Assembly: GCA_949128115.1 (NCBI GenBank)
Contig: OX421963.1
Coordinates: 89,475,602-89,539,601 of the forward strand
DNA length: 64,000 nucleotides
From: Anaspis maculata
Taxonomy: Eukaryota; Arthropoda; Insecta; Coleoptera; Scraptiidae
Reading direction: 5' to 3'
The position numbers and the translations under genes are program-made. Position 1 is the first letter of the stretch. Each line of letters starts with the position of its first letter. This document shows, piece after piece, positions 20,040 through 34,200 of the stretch. The notes below the pieces were generated by a model that worked only from the letters and a program-made list of their open reading frames with translations, was not told the origin of the DNA and did no database searches.

Positions 20040-22027
20040 TTACCATAATTTTATTATCATTACATTAGCGTATGTACACAACTTAAAACTACATCAACAA
20101 AATGGGCACAAAAAAACGTAATAAAAACATGTCTTGTACAAAAATAGAAGCCGCGGTAAAAACTAGCCCTATGTCGAAGAGAATCTCAGGTAACGCTCAC
20201 AACCATTATATCATTAAAAGAATAATTAAAAAAGATTTTTTCAAATTCTCTTCGAAAACATGAAAAATTGAAAAGAAAAAAGTGGAAGATCTAAAATCAA
20301 GCTTGTACAAAGCAATAAAGTGAAGGAAGCATGAGTATAAAAAACAAAGCTTTCTTTAGATATCACCGATTATGTATAAAAAATGACATCACACAGTATA
20401 TTTAGACACGATAATAACGATAGTAATAATAATAATTTACAAAGACTGACATTAAAAACGATCATCATTTTTCCCTTCCGTATAAAAGCACACACTGTAC
20501 GATTATTATTTATAATTTATATTATTTAGTTTAATATGTACAAATCCTTCATGATTTTCTTGATAATCCTGCCCCACCAAATTTTGAATATGTGTTCAGC
20601 ACTTGGGTAAAAATCAAAAACGTTTATTATCTAATGTTCCCCGTTTGTATATAAAAACTTTTTCCAACAATCCGGAAGAGTACAGAGTACTTTTATGAAT
20701 AAAATCAAAAATCAGTCTGTGTTGTTGTTTTAATGTGCTCCGAAGCTAACTACTTATAGGCACTGATAATTTTTTCACAACGATGAGTCATATACGCTTA
20801 GAAATTAAAAAAGAAGCGCGCGCGAGCAAAGATTACATTTTTTTGAGCTATATTCTAAAAAAAAAACCTTTTCTTAGGCACGCCGAAAAACCGGGCACAA
20901 ACCTTGCGGAATGTTCACTCTATTCACAACTCCTAGTTTCAATCAGTGTGTGGAAAATAAAAATAAAATGGCAGTATGCCTCTAGACGTGCATCAGTGGA
21001 AGCCTTAAAATTATTATTAATTTCGTACTTATTTTGATCTTTTATTGCTACAAAAATACTTTTATTTTCTGTCTACTTTGTGAAATGAGAGTTTTTCTTT
21101 TTTGATATGATGCATGAGAGATAGAGAAATGAAAGAAAAATGAGTATTATTCAACTTTGACTAGAAAATTTCAACTTTCCCATTAGTAAAAAAAAATGGA
21201 GAAATGTCATGGCAAATTATGAGGAAATCAGTAGTTTCACTATTCTAAGCGACATCTGTGTAGTAGAGTCGTTTCTAGATTCGATCACAATCAAAGCGCG
21301 ATACAGGGCATCTCAGGATTGACGCAGAGGAACCAAAGAGGTGTGCGTCGTTTCTTGCGTTTTTCATTCCAGGACTAAAAAACATCATCTGAAGCTAAAT
21401 CCCCACAGTTACGGATTGCAAAGGTTTTTTTTGCTGATTTTTGGGATTAAACTTTAAATGTGAAATTTGCTTCACAGACGAAATTTTTTCTAGTCTCAGA
21501 CTTCCGTTCTCCATATAAATAACAAATATAGCTTGAAGATTAAATGACAAATTTACGCGAAACGGGCAACAGCACTGGTGATTGCTGTTATTTGACAGTG
21601 CTCGTTTTGATTCGAGGCATAACTAGTAGATTTACAACAAAAAGTCGTGAATTGACAATTAGGTAGATACAGACAAGTCTCTGGCAGTGACGTTAACGTG
21701 ATATTTGGATGAACAAAATGACAGAACGGGTAAAAAATCACGGGGCTCTGACTACGCCAATTTCGAAACACCCTGTACACCAGCTCCTGAACACAAGCAT
21801 GTGTCTGTGCACGTGTGTGTACTAGTAGTAGTTGTAGTCGTAGTATTAGTAGTAATAGTAGTATTATTACTTTTCGAACAAATAGAATAGTGGTTTTTAG
21901 TTTTTTAAATTATTATCAACAGTTTAATAATAGCGTAATAATTTTGATTAGTATATTCCAAATTCTATTTGTTCCAGAAGTAACAGAGTTTGAAGAGCAG
22001 TTTAGCGGTGTCGAACCCCATAAAAAA
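20040..22027. other. Convergent intergenic region / 3' untranslated sequence
   Basis: AT-rich sequence between the GST polyadenylation signal and the Ig/FN3 stop. It probably holds the 3' untranslated region of the - strand gene; TTTATT (AATAAA on the - strand) occurs near 21041 and 21060. A solitary CACCCTGTA element end lies near 21770, and a GTA-rich microsatellite at 21820-21870. No coding sequence could be supported. Confidence 0.45.
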
Positions 22028-22203
22028 CTATGCATTTCTCGGTTGCACTACTGTGTTGTTGTTGAGACGCAGCGGCGTCTCGTTGTTTGAATTCTCGTCG
22101 GCCGGCAGGGGATCGGCGCCCTGTGCTTGGGCATTGTTGCCGTCGAAGCCCGGATTCAAGATGATGTTCGGGACCAACTCTATTATTTCTTGCTCTTCAG
22201 GAG
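22028..22203 (-). CDS. Ig/FN3 gene, exon 6 (cytoplasmic tail)
   Basis: The acceptor is TTTTGCAG ending at 22204. It codes for an acidic stretch (EEQEIIELVPNIILNPGFDG), then an Asn/Gln-rich tail ending PRNA and TAG at 22030-22028. No signalling motif was recognised. Confidence 0.85.
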
Positions 22204-25200
22204 CTGCAAAAGAAAGAAACAAAACAATGTTGAAAATTGGTACTGGGTAGGCACAAAAAAGTTTATCTAGCATAACATGGCAAAAGTGGTATTTATTTGT
22301 TTCTCGCGACAGCTTGGGGCTACCGCAGCGACGTCCATTTGAACCGAGTATTCCATTAGGTTTTTACACTACGAAAAAAACGCAGTTCAAACTCCCTGGC
22401 TCGGAAAAACTATAGCTAAATGAGAATTTTGGCTTATAAAAATCAAAGTTTAGAAGGAAGTTTTTATACTCAACACTTCCTACAGTGGAGGATTTGTGGC
22501 TCCTGCACGTGATTTTTTTCGAATTTTGGTCAAGTTTGGACTTCTGATGCCACTTCCATGTCCCTCTGCCGCCTTGACTCCCAACCCCAACGCAGGTGCG
22601 GTTGTGACTGACACACCCTACTCCCGCGACGATACGTTCCTGACTTCGTCCCTCTCCCTGACCACGCTCTCGGTTTCCCTCTTCACATTGCCGTACTGCC
22701 AGTTGCAGGCGCAATACTCAAGGATTTTGTCCAGGGCCACCCGCGGAGGAGTAATCAGCAAGCCCAGAATCGGCTGAGACCCGCCCAGCGGCTCGCTCAC
22801 TGGCCCCACCTCCAGGCGGTTCCCCATCCAAGTTCTGAACTGGCTTGGCGTTGCTGCAGTCCAGATATCACCCGACTGGAGTGGTGTGCTACACGCTATG
22901 CGCTTCTTAAACATAAGGAACAAAAACACTTCGAATCATTCAAATCTGGATGTTCTGGGTATACTTAATTCACAACTCGTGAAACACCCAGTATTATTAA
23001 TTTTTCATTTTCAACCCCCTCGTCCCTTCAACTTTGAAATTTCAAATGACACCACCTCCAAATGGCACCACTTACTTTGTGAATTATCAAATTAAAGACA
23101 ATTAAATTCTTTTTACGACCAACATAAAAAAATATCCGCTACACCCTCCCCCCAACTCCCTTGAATACTGATGGAACATTATATTGATCAATTAAATGGT
23201 TTTTCAAGCTTTCAATTTTTGTTGTGATCATTTGACATTGCAGAAAATCGAATGAGGGCGAATTAGGGAAAAATCATGTGAAAAAAATGCAACCCCGAAT
23301 TCACCCCCCCCCCCCCCATTCCTTGCCCACCTTAATTTCAATTTTTTAATGGCATTCAACCACTTGTTGAAATAAGAGAAAATAATTCACGTTCTGATAA
23401 AAATATCATGTACGGGGTGTACATGATAAAATTCACCCCCCTCTAGGAGATTTCCCTTTGAGATATTTTAAAAAACTAAAAACTTTCTCTCAACAGTTTT
23501 TCCCAGGGATCTTGAATCGATTCTCTGAAAGTTTCTAATTGGTACCGTATACAGGGTGTGACATGTAACTTTTTTATTTTAAATGCAACACCCTATATTT
23601 TATGACGTCATTTGATGGAGCCTTTTTTTTTCTGATTACAAAGATACATAACACTGGAGATTTATTTTGACAAGGAAGCTGCCAAAAAAATTATGAAATA
23701 GGTAGGCAAATGAATGAAAAAAAAAATTACGCGACACCCTGTATTAGGAACGAGTTAGACCATTTATCCATGCAGGGTTGAATTCTGCAGACAAAATGCT
23801 GCGAGAATAACTTTTTTTCAAGTGAACTGTAGAAACCAAAGCCATCTTACCTCGAAACAAAATTATTTGGCTACCTATTTTATTATTTTTCCGACAGCTT
23901 ACTTGTCAAAATAGATCATAAGTGTTATATACTGTTACGAGCGGCGATCCCGTGCATTCGGGTGAACACGCGATCTTTCTGGATTCTTCCATCCATCATG
24001 TAGCGGTGTAGAAGTGCGGAGCGATCTGGTGCATTCCAGAAGTATACGCGATGGCTTGGCATTGGGAACCTTCAACGCTCGATCGAGAAACATCTGTCCA
24101 TTTTGGCGGAGGTGCAGATTCCAGAACACACGAATAGCACGCGAAAGATGTGTGTGATTATTCAGGAGTCGTCTAGGAACCATATGCCGGGTCACTATGG
24201 AAATTGCTGGAGGATGATGGAAAGTTCGGGAACGCTAATCGGAGGCATATAAATGCACCGTCCTCAGTCCGACAGTCAGTATTGAATTGGAAGAGACAGC
24301 GAGCGATTATCACAGCGATAATTCCAAGTAGATAATTGTTGGCGTGTATCGATTGTAGTACGCAGAATAAACAGTGTGTGTTTTAAAACGATCGTCTCAA
24401 TTATATTCGAACCCGTACGCGAAATACGTAACAATATATTTGTAATCAGAAAAGAAGGCTCCACCTAATAACGGAATAAAATATAGGGTATTGAATTTCA
24501 AATAAAAAAAGTTACATATCACACCCTGTATACGGTACCAACTAGGAACTTTTAAAGGATCGATTTAAGGTCCCTGGGAAAAATCGTGAGGAAGAAGTTT
24601 TTAGTTCTTCAAAATATTTCAAAGGGAAGTCTCCTAGAGGGGGGTGAATTTTATCGTGAACACCCTGTACCTATTGGAATTTTTAACCCCTCCCCAACCA
24701 TAACATGATAAGAAAATTGTGAACAGTGTCATTGTTGAACATTTTTATATTCCTATTACGGAGAATTGTTTACTCTTAAGTTTGACTTGTTTTCTGAGTT
24801 ATTCATGGTGAATACTTTGAAAATGACCCCTATACCTACACCCAATCAATTTTATGGCTTTTTGCATTGGAGCAAGCTATGAAAAAATTCTGTTGTGTTG
24901 GTACGAATGGGTGCAACAAAGATATAACCGTCGTCGCGTCGCAGTCAGCGAAAATAGGAAAACGCGAGTTCCTTGGAGCAAAATTTTGCTGAGCAGCCAA
25001 TAACTGGCGTCGTTTTTACTGGCTGGTGGCTCTTCGCTTGTGCTGGTAGTGGCGGCTACTGTATAAAATTAAGCCGAAAGAAGTCGGCAGCAGCAATAAA
25101 GAAAATGGAATAAAAATGCCCATCGCCCAGTGGCCCGCCCCAGTGAAGTTGAGGAAGCTCCCTTGAGTGGACATTATTTGATGGAGTTGTATTGCACGAG

Positions 25201-28200
25201 ACGATACAGTCAAAACACGACTTATGAGTGCAATGAGTTGAAAGATCTCAACCTGAAGTTTGATAATTTCATGTATGTATCTCCCTCCTTCTTCATACCT
25301 GCTTGCATGCTGGAGTTCATGACACTCAAGGGACACATTGTAAAAAAATTTTACTACCACCAAACAAACTGTGTTGCCTTCTACTCACGATGGTTAGTCC
25401 CGACCGAGAGGGAAATGACGATCACACTTATGGTTTCTTTGCAGTTGAATTGTTTACGTCGTACTGCTCTTCTTTGCGGTGCCCATCTCCGGCCTACGCA
25501 CAACATGGCGCAACATTGTTTTGTTGATAAGTCATGAATCACTGTACCCCGTACCTTCTCTAATTTTCCACTGAAGTGATGTAGGCAACCAACAATACAA
25601 CAACATCCAGAAACAAACTGTTCTCTATGAACGCGTTGTTCCTTCTTATTTTTTTTTGCAAAAATTTCTGGACAATCCGCAAATTTTATACAGGGTGATT
25701 CACCACCAAATGGACATAGCCTAAGGGTAGGTCCAGTTTTATCAGGCGAACCAGGATCTGGCTTTGAAATTTTTCTAACACTGTTTGTTTCGAAGTTACA
25801 GGGTGATTCATGTATTTTGTCGAATTTTTTGATAAGCCGTATCTTCAGAACGACCAAATAGATTGGATTGAAATTTTGTGGGTTGATTCTTCTATTGATA
25901 TCTGACACATCGCCCTATCAAACAGTTTGAAGTTTTCAGGGCCAGCCTTGTAAAAAAACACTTCAAAGCTATTTTCAAAAAAATACATTCTCATGCACAT
26001 TTTCCAAATTTCATTTTCAAATTCGGAAACTACATCAAACATGCTAATAATAACGTGAAAAAAATTGCTTGGCACCATTGAGCTGTCAAGAAAATTTTGA
26101 CAATCGTAATGATTTTTGAGGTTAGGATTTTTTCTAAATCAATATTTTTGAATATTTGCAAATGATCTATTATGGCCCTGAATTTCAGCCGTTTCGTCAG
26201 AAAAATGAATATGACATTTTTCTCGTTTTCTCAGAAATAACAAAAAATTTCATCAGAATTTTCAAAAAATCCTTGATACGTTCCTCAATTTCAGCTTAAA
26301 TTGGTATAGAAGTGAAGCTGAGGGACGTGAAGATAATTTTTTGAAAATTGGGCCGAAACTTTTTGTTACTACTGAGAAAACGAAAAAAATGTCATTTTTA
26401 CTTTCAAGACGAAACGGCTGAAATTTGGGGCCATGATTAATCATTTGTGAATATTTGAAAATATTAATTTACAAAAAATCCTAACCTCAAAAATCATCAG
26501 GATCATCAATTTTCTTTTGACAGCTTGATGGTGCCAAGCAATTTTTTTGCGATATTGATAGCATGTTTCATGTAGTTTTTGAATATGGAAATGAATTTTG
26601 AATAATATACATACAGAGTGTCTTTTTTCTAAAAAGCTTTGAAATTTTTTTTTCAAGGCCGGCCCTGGAAATTTTCAACTCTTTGATAGAGTGATGTGTC
26701 AGATATCAATAGAAGAATAAACCCATGAAATCTCAAACCAATCTGTTTAGTTGTTCTAAAGTTATGGCTTGTCAAAAAATTCTACGAAATACATGAATCA
26801 CCCTGTAGCTTCGAAACGAAAAGCGTTAGAAAAATTTCAAAACCAGATCCAGGTTCGCCTGGAAAAACTGGACCTATCCTTAAGCTATGTCCATTTGGTG
26901 GTGAATCACCCTGTATAAGATTATCATTCCACACGCCATTCTGAGTGATTTGCCTATTTTTTCGTTTCGATTTGCGTGTGTCCCTCAAGTGTCATGGACC
27001 CGCATGCTGTTTTAGCGTTGAATGGGCGAGCTGCCAAGGTCATTTTCTTAACCTCACTGGGGCTACTGGGCAGTGGGCATTTCCATTCCATTTTATTTAG
27101 AGACGGGCATTTTTATTGCATTTTCTTTAGTGCTGCCGCTGAAGTCTTCGTGTGAAACAGAGTTATCTTCAAACAGAAATTAACCGTTGAGGTTGATAAT
27201 GAAAGGATGACTTTACTCACTCACTGCGAGTTTTTCCTTTCAGAAAGTAACAAATCCCTTTTCCTATAAAACAGATGGCATAGGGTTGGCGACCTTCACC
27301 ATGTCGCACATAGCATACCTGCTACATGGCTAGCTAGGCTATGTCATAGCTTGAAAGGCTATTCATTCTAGCTGGGGGTAATGGGGGCTCAGATAGTAAA
27401 GGCCACAGGCTGTGATACAGAAGACTTTTATTGGCCTCAACTACAATGTCCTCAAGTCTACAACCTCCACAACTCTCGACCGGCCAGCCTTGAGCTCACT
27501 CACCAAGTTCCTTCTCCACGCTTACACACTCAGCTTTACTTGCTTTGACTTGTGTCGGTCGGTGGGGGGCTCATACTTTAATAATAAGTACAATAATAAG
27601 TTATTGTGGCAATATTTTGGAGATAAAATTGTCTCAAATCGGAAAAAATGGTACCATTGTGAAGATAAATGAAAGAGCTTTGAAATCCTTTTCCCCCTAT
27701 TACTGTCAACTGAAATTTTCGAAGGGGTTGGCAACCCGACTATTGGGATGGAACAGCAAGGCTGAATCAATAGCACTCGAACGTCCCCCTTGAAACAAAA
27801 ATCGACCTGTCCGAGCTTAAAAAAAAATGAAATGAAGTGCCCGAAAATCCGTCTGTTGGGTTTTAGCGAGGGTTTCCGTTATTTGTATTTTGACCTGTGG
27901 TCAAATCACGGCCACTTAGCCTCCTCAACTGTGTGATAATGAAACAATGAAATAATGACCGTAACTACGACCTTGATAAGAAAACAAGCGGTTCCATCAC
28001 AACAGAAGTATTATATGGAGTTCATTGAAATCCGCCGCTGGCGCTGTTCAGAGTCCAGCTTCAAGAAATTATTTATTTATATTTAGATTGACGTCTTTTT
28101 TCTTTAGGAGTAAAAGTGGTTATCAAGAGAAAACAGATATAATATAAACTCATTACTAGTAGGTACACTTATTCTAAATGAGATAAAAAAAAGGGGTCGA

Positions 28201-31200
28201 GTACACTTAACGGCTACATTTCAAGCACTTTACAGCCACGAAACAAACTCTGTTGCCTTCTACTCACGATGATTAGCCCCCCCGAGGAGAAAATTACGAT
28301 TACACTTATAGTTTCTTTGCAGTTGAATTGTTTACGTCGTACTACTCTTCTTTGCGGTGCCCATCTCAGGCCCTTGCGCAACATCATTTTGTTGTTAAGT
28401 CATGAGTCACTGTGGCGTACATGATCTAATTTTCCACTGAAGTGATGTAGGCAACCAATAATACAACAACACCGAGAAACTTAAATTGTTCTTTCAACGC
28501 TTGTTCCTTCTTTATTTATTTTTTGCAAAAATTTCTGGATAATCCGCAAATTTTATTCTAAATTATCATTCCACACGCCATTCTGAGTGATTTGCCTATT
28601 TTTTCGTTGGATTTGCATGTGGCCGTTATCTGTACAGGACCCAAAAAAGAGAAGTCAAACTCACCACTAGGAACTCGAAACTCTTGGTAGAGGAGGAAGC
28701 ACGTGCCCAGACCGAGCAGGATTAGCGTGCCCATGACGATCCCGACGGCCACTGCCCACACCCTCGTGTCGAACTTGTCGGCTCCAGCTAACATGCGGCG
28801 AGCCAATTCTAAATTAAAACATTTATTTTTTCTACAGTTTTTACCCTACAATCGACCACTTTTTTTCTGTGTCACCATTTCTGCAAATATTTCCAAAACC
28901 AAAAAAAAAAAAATAAACTGAACAATGCCGTTCTTGGCAGCAATATGTACATCGACGGAAGCGATGCCAATGTGAACAAATAAATTAAAAAAAAATTGGT
29001 TAGGAGAGAAATAAACGGGATAAAAGCAGTCCATTGTGTTGTAAAAATAATGGACAACGTTACCACCACCAATATAAAACACCAAACACCCAGGCTGTGG
29101 CTCACCTTCCTCTCGGTACTCGTGGGACGTGGTACCGATCACTTCCGTGATTTCGCCACGGCCCAGCTGGTTCGTGGCCCAGATCCGGAATTCGTACGTC
29201 GTGTTCGGTACCAGCTTGTACACGTCGATTTGTCGCTAAAAAATTACGAATTTTCACGTTTGTTTGGTGGCGTTTTGGCATAAATTCATTAAAATGTATA
29301 TCTAGACGCTTCCGCAGCGAGTGCGCCGTCCGGTAGTCGAGTATCACGGCCATATTTCAATGGCGGTTTATCTTGCATTTCATAACTGGGTAACGTTGGT
29401 TGTCAAAGAAGATATGGGGTGATCAATTTTGTAGGTTTCTAGAGTCGTGGAACAAAACTCCACTTGGAAAATGGAGCTAGGTGCTTATATTGAAAATATT
29501 GAAATTTGAGATTATCTGCTATTTTCAAGTAAACACTAGCAGGTGTTTTTTTGCTTGAGCTCAACTGTGATGTTAATGCCGGGTTTATGCAGCACAGAAT
29601 TGAATTAAATTTCCACTGAGAAATATTGCCAACAGATTGGTGGATTCGAAAATGGAAATAAGAGATTTACGAATCAGATCTGCATTCTTAATGGAAGTGT
29701 AAGTTGATTTAATGTTGAGTTGCATAAGCCCAGCATAAAATTACTGATATTTGTTTGTGATTTTCATGCGCCAAACTAGCGAATTTGCGCTTTTTCAAAG
29801 TGGGTAAGCCTGGTGATACAGAATTTACTAAATTTCTTACTTGAGTATGGAACGCAGAAGTATTTTTAATTTCTATATTCAAAATAACGCAAAAGCATCC
29901 TTTTTTATTAGAAAATAACACTGACAAACTTTTTGCATGTCATGCAGTATTTTCTGAGTTTTCAAAGAAACTGCTCAACAATGAAGGCGTTGAAAAGCAA
30001 AAATTCACCTAATTTTGAACCGCTGTAACTTTTCTGTTTCAAGTTCTGAATTGCCCAATCTTTTGGCCATCATTTGGATATTTTAAATCATTCCTATTCA
30101 TTTTCTTGTATTTCAAACTATGGCACCGAGCGGTTCTGCCATTATTTTTTTTATATTTTTTTCATTCTTTATTTAACGTCGACCTATTTCCGCAACGAGG
30201 CCCAACACCGACGCCGGTGAATACTTTCCTCCACTATACCGGAAATTTTGCCGGACCTGATTTAGTTGGAATGCTTGCCAAATTCCAACTAAATCAAAAA
30301 GCTTGTTTTGAGACGGATATCCGGGCGCCCACAGTGGGACTCGAACCCACGACCCCTGATGTGGCAGTCGAACGCGCTAACCACCACACCACAAGCTCAT
30401 CATCCAATAATTTTTCAATTTAGAAATGAAACTAAAAACCATTTAGAAGAATAGATTTGCGTGCTTTTCCCTATACAGCAACCTATACCTACGAACCGTG
30501 GAGGAGCCGAACTCAAAATGATACTTCATTTTCCACATTCACAACTCTCGAATTAAAATCTTAAGAAGCGACATTTGCATTAGAAGCAATATTCAAATTT
30601 GGCCGAACTTGAGTGCATGTTCGTAATTTTCAAAGTTAGAAAATGCAAGAGTTTCCAATTTCACCGTTGATGTGTAAATTAAATCTTTTTTTTATTTTAT
30701 AGAGTTGATATTACAATGTTGATACCGTTACGAGTGGCTATTGTCTCGTGCATATTCGAGAGCATACGCGGTTCTTCTAGACCCTTTGAGCACAGTGCTA
30801 CGAATTACGAAGCTCTAATGCATTTGAGAACATAGGCGATGGTTTGGCCAATTTGATTTACATGGAATATCAACAGGCGGGCGGAACACATCATCCCAAT
30901 TGGCGGAGGTGCCAATTGTGTGTTGAGTTGAGTGTTAGATTGTTCGAGAGTCGTCCGAAGACACATGCCGCGGGTCAATGTAGAATTTGCAAGACAACCG
31001 GTGGAAAGTTCCAGAGCAGCGGAACTGTCTGGCTCGGCCGACAGACCAGTATCAAGTCCAAAGCGACAACGAGCGGATAGAATCGGGAAGTTGAAGCGAT
31101 AAACCAAATAATTGTTGACGTGTATTTATGGTGTTACGAGCGGAGATTCTGGAGAACACGCGATCTTTCTTGACTCTTCCCATTAGGTCGCAGTGTACAA

Positions 31201-34200
31201 GTGCGGAGCTCTGGACATTTCCAGAATATACGCGATGGCTTGGCGATTGAAATACATGGGGAGACTTCAACGGTCGATTAGAAAACATCAGCCGAATTGG
31301 CGGAGGTGCCGTCCTCACGGCACGTTGGTAATGCCCGCGAAATGTGTAGAATTTTTCGGAAGTCGCCTGAAAACTGTATGCCGGGTCAATGTGGAATTTG
31401 CTGGAGAGCCCGTGGAGGATTCGACAGCACTAGTCGGGGGGATATACAGGGTGGTCCAGTTTTTGATAATTAATTTTGAGAGATGATAGAGAATCAAAAA
31501 TGAAAGGGACTTTCCCGGACAAAATATTTCAGAAGTGCATAATAACGGAGATATAGCCTTTCAGTTGGAAATAAATAGTAGTTTTTTTAACATAACTGTT
31601 GAACCGTTCAACCGATGTTCAAATTTGAACCAAAGTTTACACAAGCGAGTCTCTTCAGAACGATAATAACGCGTTTCATCAACATTATCCAGGGGCGTAG
31701 ATAGTAGTGGCACCTCTCTTTTTGCCCTCTAATTTTTACCCTCTTGAAGATTTTGAAAAATTCTTGACATTTTTGAGTTTTATATTCAATTTAGAAGAAA
31801 AAGTTCCTCATGCAAAATTTTGATTAGAGGCTTAGTTTTCGAGATATGAGTTTGAAATTTCGGAAAACGTCTCGGAAACACCACTTTAGAGTGTCTACAA
31901 ATTAAAATCCAGAAAACTCATGATTTCTCAACTGAAATAAGTTCTCTAGGTGTTTTAAGTTGATACAAGAGGGTAAAAAATTAGAGAGTAAAAACAGGGG
32001 TGCTCCATATTATCTACGCCCCTGGATAATTTTGATAAAACGCATCATTATCGTTCGATACAAACTCGCTAAAGTAAACTTTGGTTTAAATGGGGAACTA
32101 TAGGCAAAGCAGATTGTAGAGGGCGACGTGTTCCATGCACCCATATTGACAGTTTTCGTACATAACCTTAAAGAAATGCTAACAAATGTACGGATAGTGA
32201 AAAGTGCTAAAAAGAAGAGTTGAGGCGGAGAGGAGCCTCACTGAGAGGGAATAAAAAAGAGCTGGTGCATACTGCAAAGGTATGGTCCTTTGGAACTGTT
32301 GCAGCCTGATACATACAGCTGATACACAACACGTCACTACCAATTTTTTCACCGTGATTTTTGGCTTGTCGGCGTTTCTACTTTTCTATTCACGAAGTGA
32401 CGCAAACCGCCGATTATATGCTGAGTGCTGACAAATGAAAATGAAATGAAAATTACAAGGTTGAGGTTATGTACGCTTAAAATGACACTGATGATAGCTG
32501 GGGTGCATGGAACACGGGCGCCATTACTTCAGGCGTTTGCCACTATAGTTCCCCATTTGAACAAAATCGGTTGAACGGTTCAAAAGTTATGCTCAAAAAA
32601 CGATTATTTATTTCCAACTTTGAAGGGATATGTCTTCGTTATTATGCACTTCTGAAATTTTTGTATCGGGAAAGTCCCCTTCATTCTATTTTCCCGACCC
32701 GCCCCCTCACTTGGAAGGGAAAGTTATGTGATGATGCAGGTAAACTGTTCTGACACGATAGCTGCCGAACCGGTTATCCGATCGACATGAAATTTGGTAT
32801 ACAGACAGGGTCTTGCTGTCAAATGAGCTGGTTAGTTTTTGGCTGTTATCTGTCAAATCGAAGTGTCACTATCAAAAAATGACAGAAGCTATATCTCACG
32901 GAACTCGACTTGCAATATTTCATTTGAAAGCCCTTGAAAAACTGTATACAGAACAGTTAAAAGTAATGCTCTGTCATGTCAAAGTTCAAAATTATACCAC
33001 TGAATTATTCAAAATCTATTTGATAGATTCGAACTAAAGGCAGAAAGCAACTCAACAAAAGAGTCATATTGAGTCGGCAGTTGCAGTTTTTCACCATTTT
33101 CCAGTCGGGCGTTATGAATTTTCAAAATTTCTCCTAGCTGTTGCTTCCCAATCTGGCCTCTCACCCGGATTCTGACCAGGACAACTTGCTTTTGATGCAG
33201 GACTCCACTCAAAAGTTCGTTCCTGCTCGGGGATCGACTTTTTCCAGAAAATTCCGTCTGGTATTAAAAGTAGATTGGATTGGCCGTCGTCAGACCCATT
33301 TTCAAAATCGACACGGTCCCGGTTTTCCGACGGTCATTTTTTCAAAATGGAATTTGCACATTCGTGAATTTGGAAAAACTGCAGTGCAAAAGCCGACATG
33401 CGGTGAGCTCCACGAAATATTCATTTTGATCCCGGGAATTTTCCGGTTGAAAATGTAAAACCGGCCTGGGTTTTCAAGACCCGACTTGAATGATGGAGCT
33501 TTAAAGTGAAACCTTAATTGACGATTTTTACAATGAGATGATTTGAAATAAGATTTCAATTCCTTGCAAATTACTTTCAATCTTTCCCTCTGATTTCAAC
33601 TTCCCACCCGATATGGACGTTTCGAACAAAAATTTCCATAGGTTCTTGGATACTAGTCGGGAAAGTTTTGGGGTGACACAACCGATTTTTGATTCTCTAT
33701 CACCTCTCAAAATTAATGTATCAAAAAACTGGACCACCTGTATAAGCACTACGGATCAGCCTAGGCAGTAGCATTGTAGTATTGAATGCGAAGTGGTAGA
33801 GGGCGGATTTATTTATTCTTGTCCAACCAAGAAGTATTATAATAATAATGTGAATAAAATAAATAAATGTAAAAATGTAAATAAGAATAAAATGATGTGA
33901 ATAAAAAGGTATAGCGAACTGTAAATTGAATTGTTTGACTCCAATAAATAGAGAGCGGATAGAAAGCGACTAGTAACCAGCGATATTCCCAAGTAGTGAT
34001 TGTTGCCGTGTATTTATTGTAGTAAATACAATAATAAGTGCAAATAGGGCAGAATTACGTGAGGCACGGGCGAATGACACCGTTCACCGACCTCCATGGA
34101 AAAAAATCCAAAGGAGGGGTGAAGAATCAACCGAGGTGATAAAACCTTTTGAGCAAAAGAGGAAGGGTCTCCTTCAATTCGGGTCAGTCTAGGGTAGTGG

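Larger units (their letters stand above)
23413..24667. mobile_element. Foldback element, outer of a nested set
   Basis: The left end, CGGGGTGTACATGATAAAAT, follows TA (23411-23412). The right end is ATTTTATCGTGAACACCCTG, then TA (24668-24669). The arms match through CTCCTAGAGGGGGGTGAAT and end in the middle at GGTACCGTA and TACGGTACC. The inner element sits exactly at that centre. Confidence 0.75.
31447..33740. mobile_element. 2.3-kb CAGGGTGGTCCAG-ended element in the LTR
   Basis: TA lies on both sides (31445-31446, 33741-33742). The ends match as inverse copies through CAGTTTTTGAT and TGATAGAGAATC. Two further units are inside: a 32092-32555 insertion and a region at 33390-33690 that has inverted relatives at 40850-41480. 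No transposase frame was found. Confidence 0.7.
31133..34020 (+). mobile_element. Gypsy-type LTR copy split at its TATA box
   Basis: Begins TGTTACGAGCGGAG and runs to GGGGGGATATA at 31446. It resumes at 33741 with TATAAGCACTACGG and continues to about 34020 (TGTTGCCGTGTATTTATTG). A 2.3-kb TA-flanked element (31447-33740) separates the halves. The end is diverged and has no clear CGTAACA. Confidence 0.65.

Noticed and set aside
25130..25537. A 135-residue + strand frame
   Set aside because: It runs from a family R copy into the duplicated intron segment. The 28-kb copy of the segment breaks the frame.
30327..30398. A tRNA gene on the - strand
   Set aside because: The A and B boxes are good but the 5' and 3' ends do not pair into an acceptor stem, and an unrelated body and A-rich tail follow. 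This is a SINE head.
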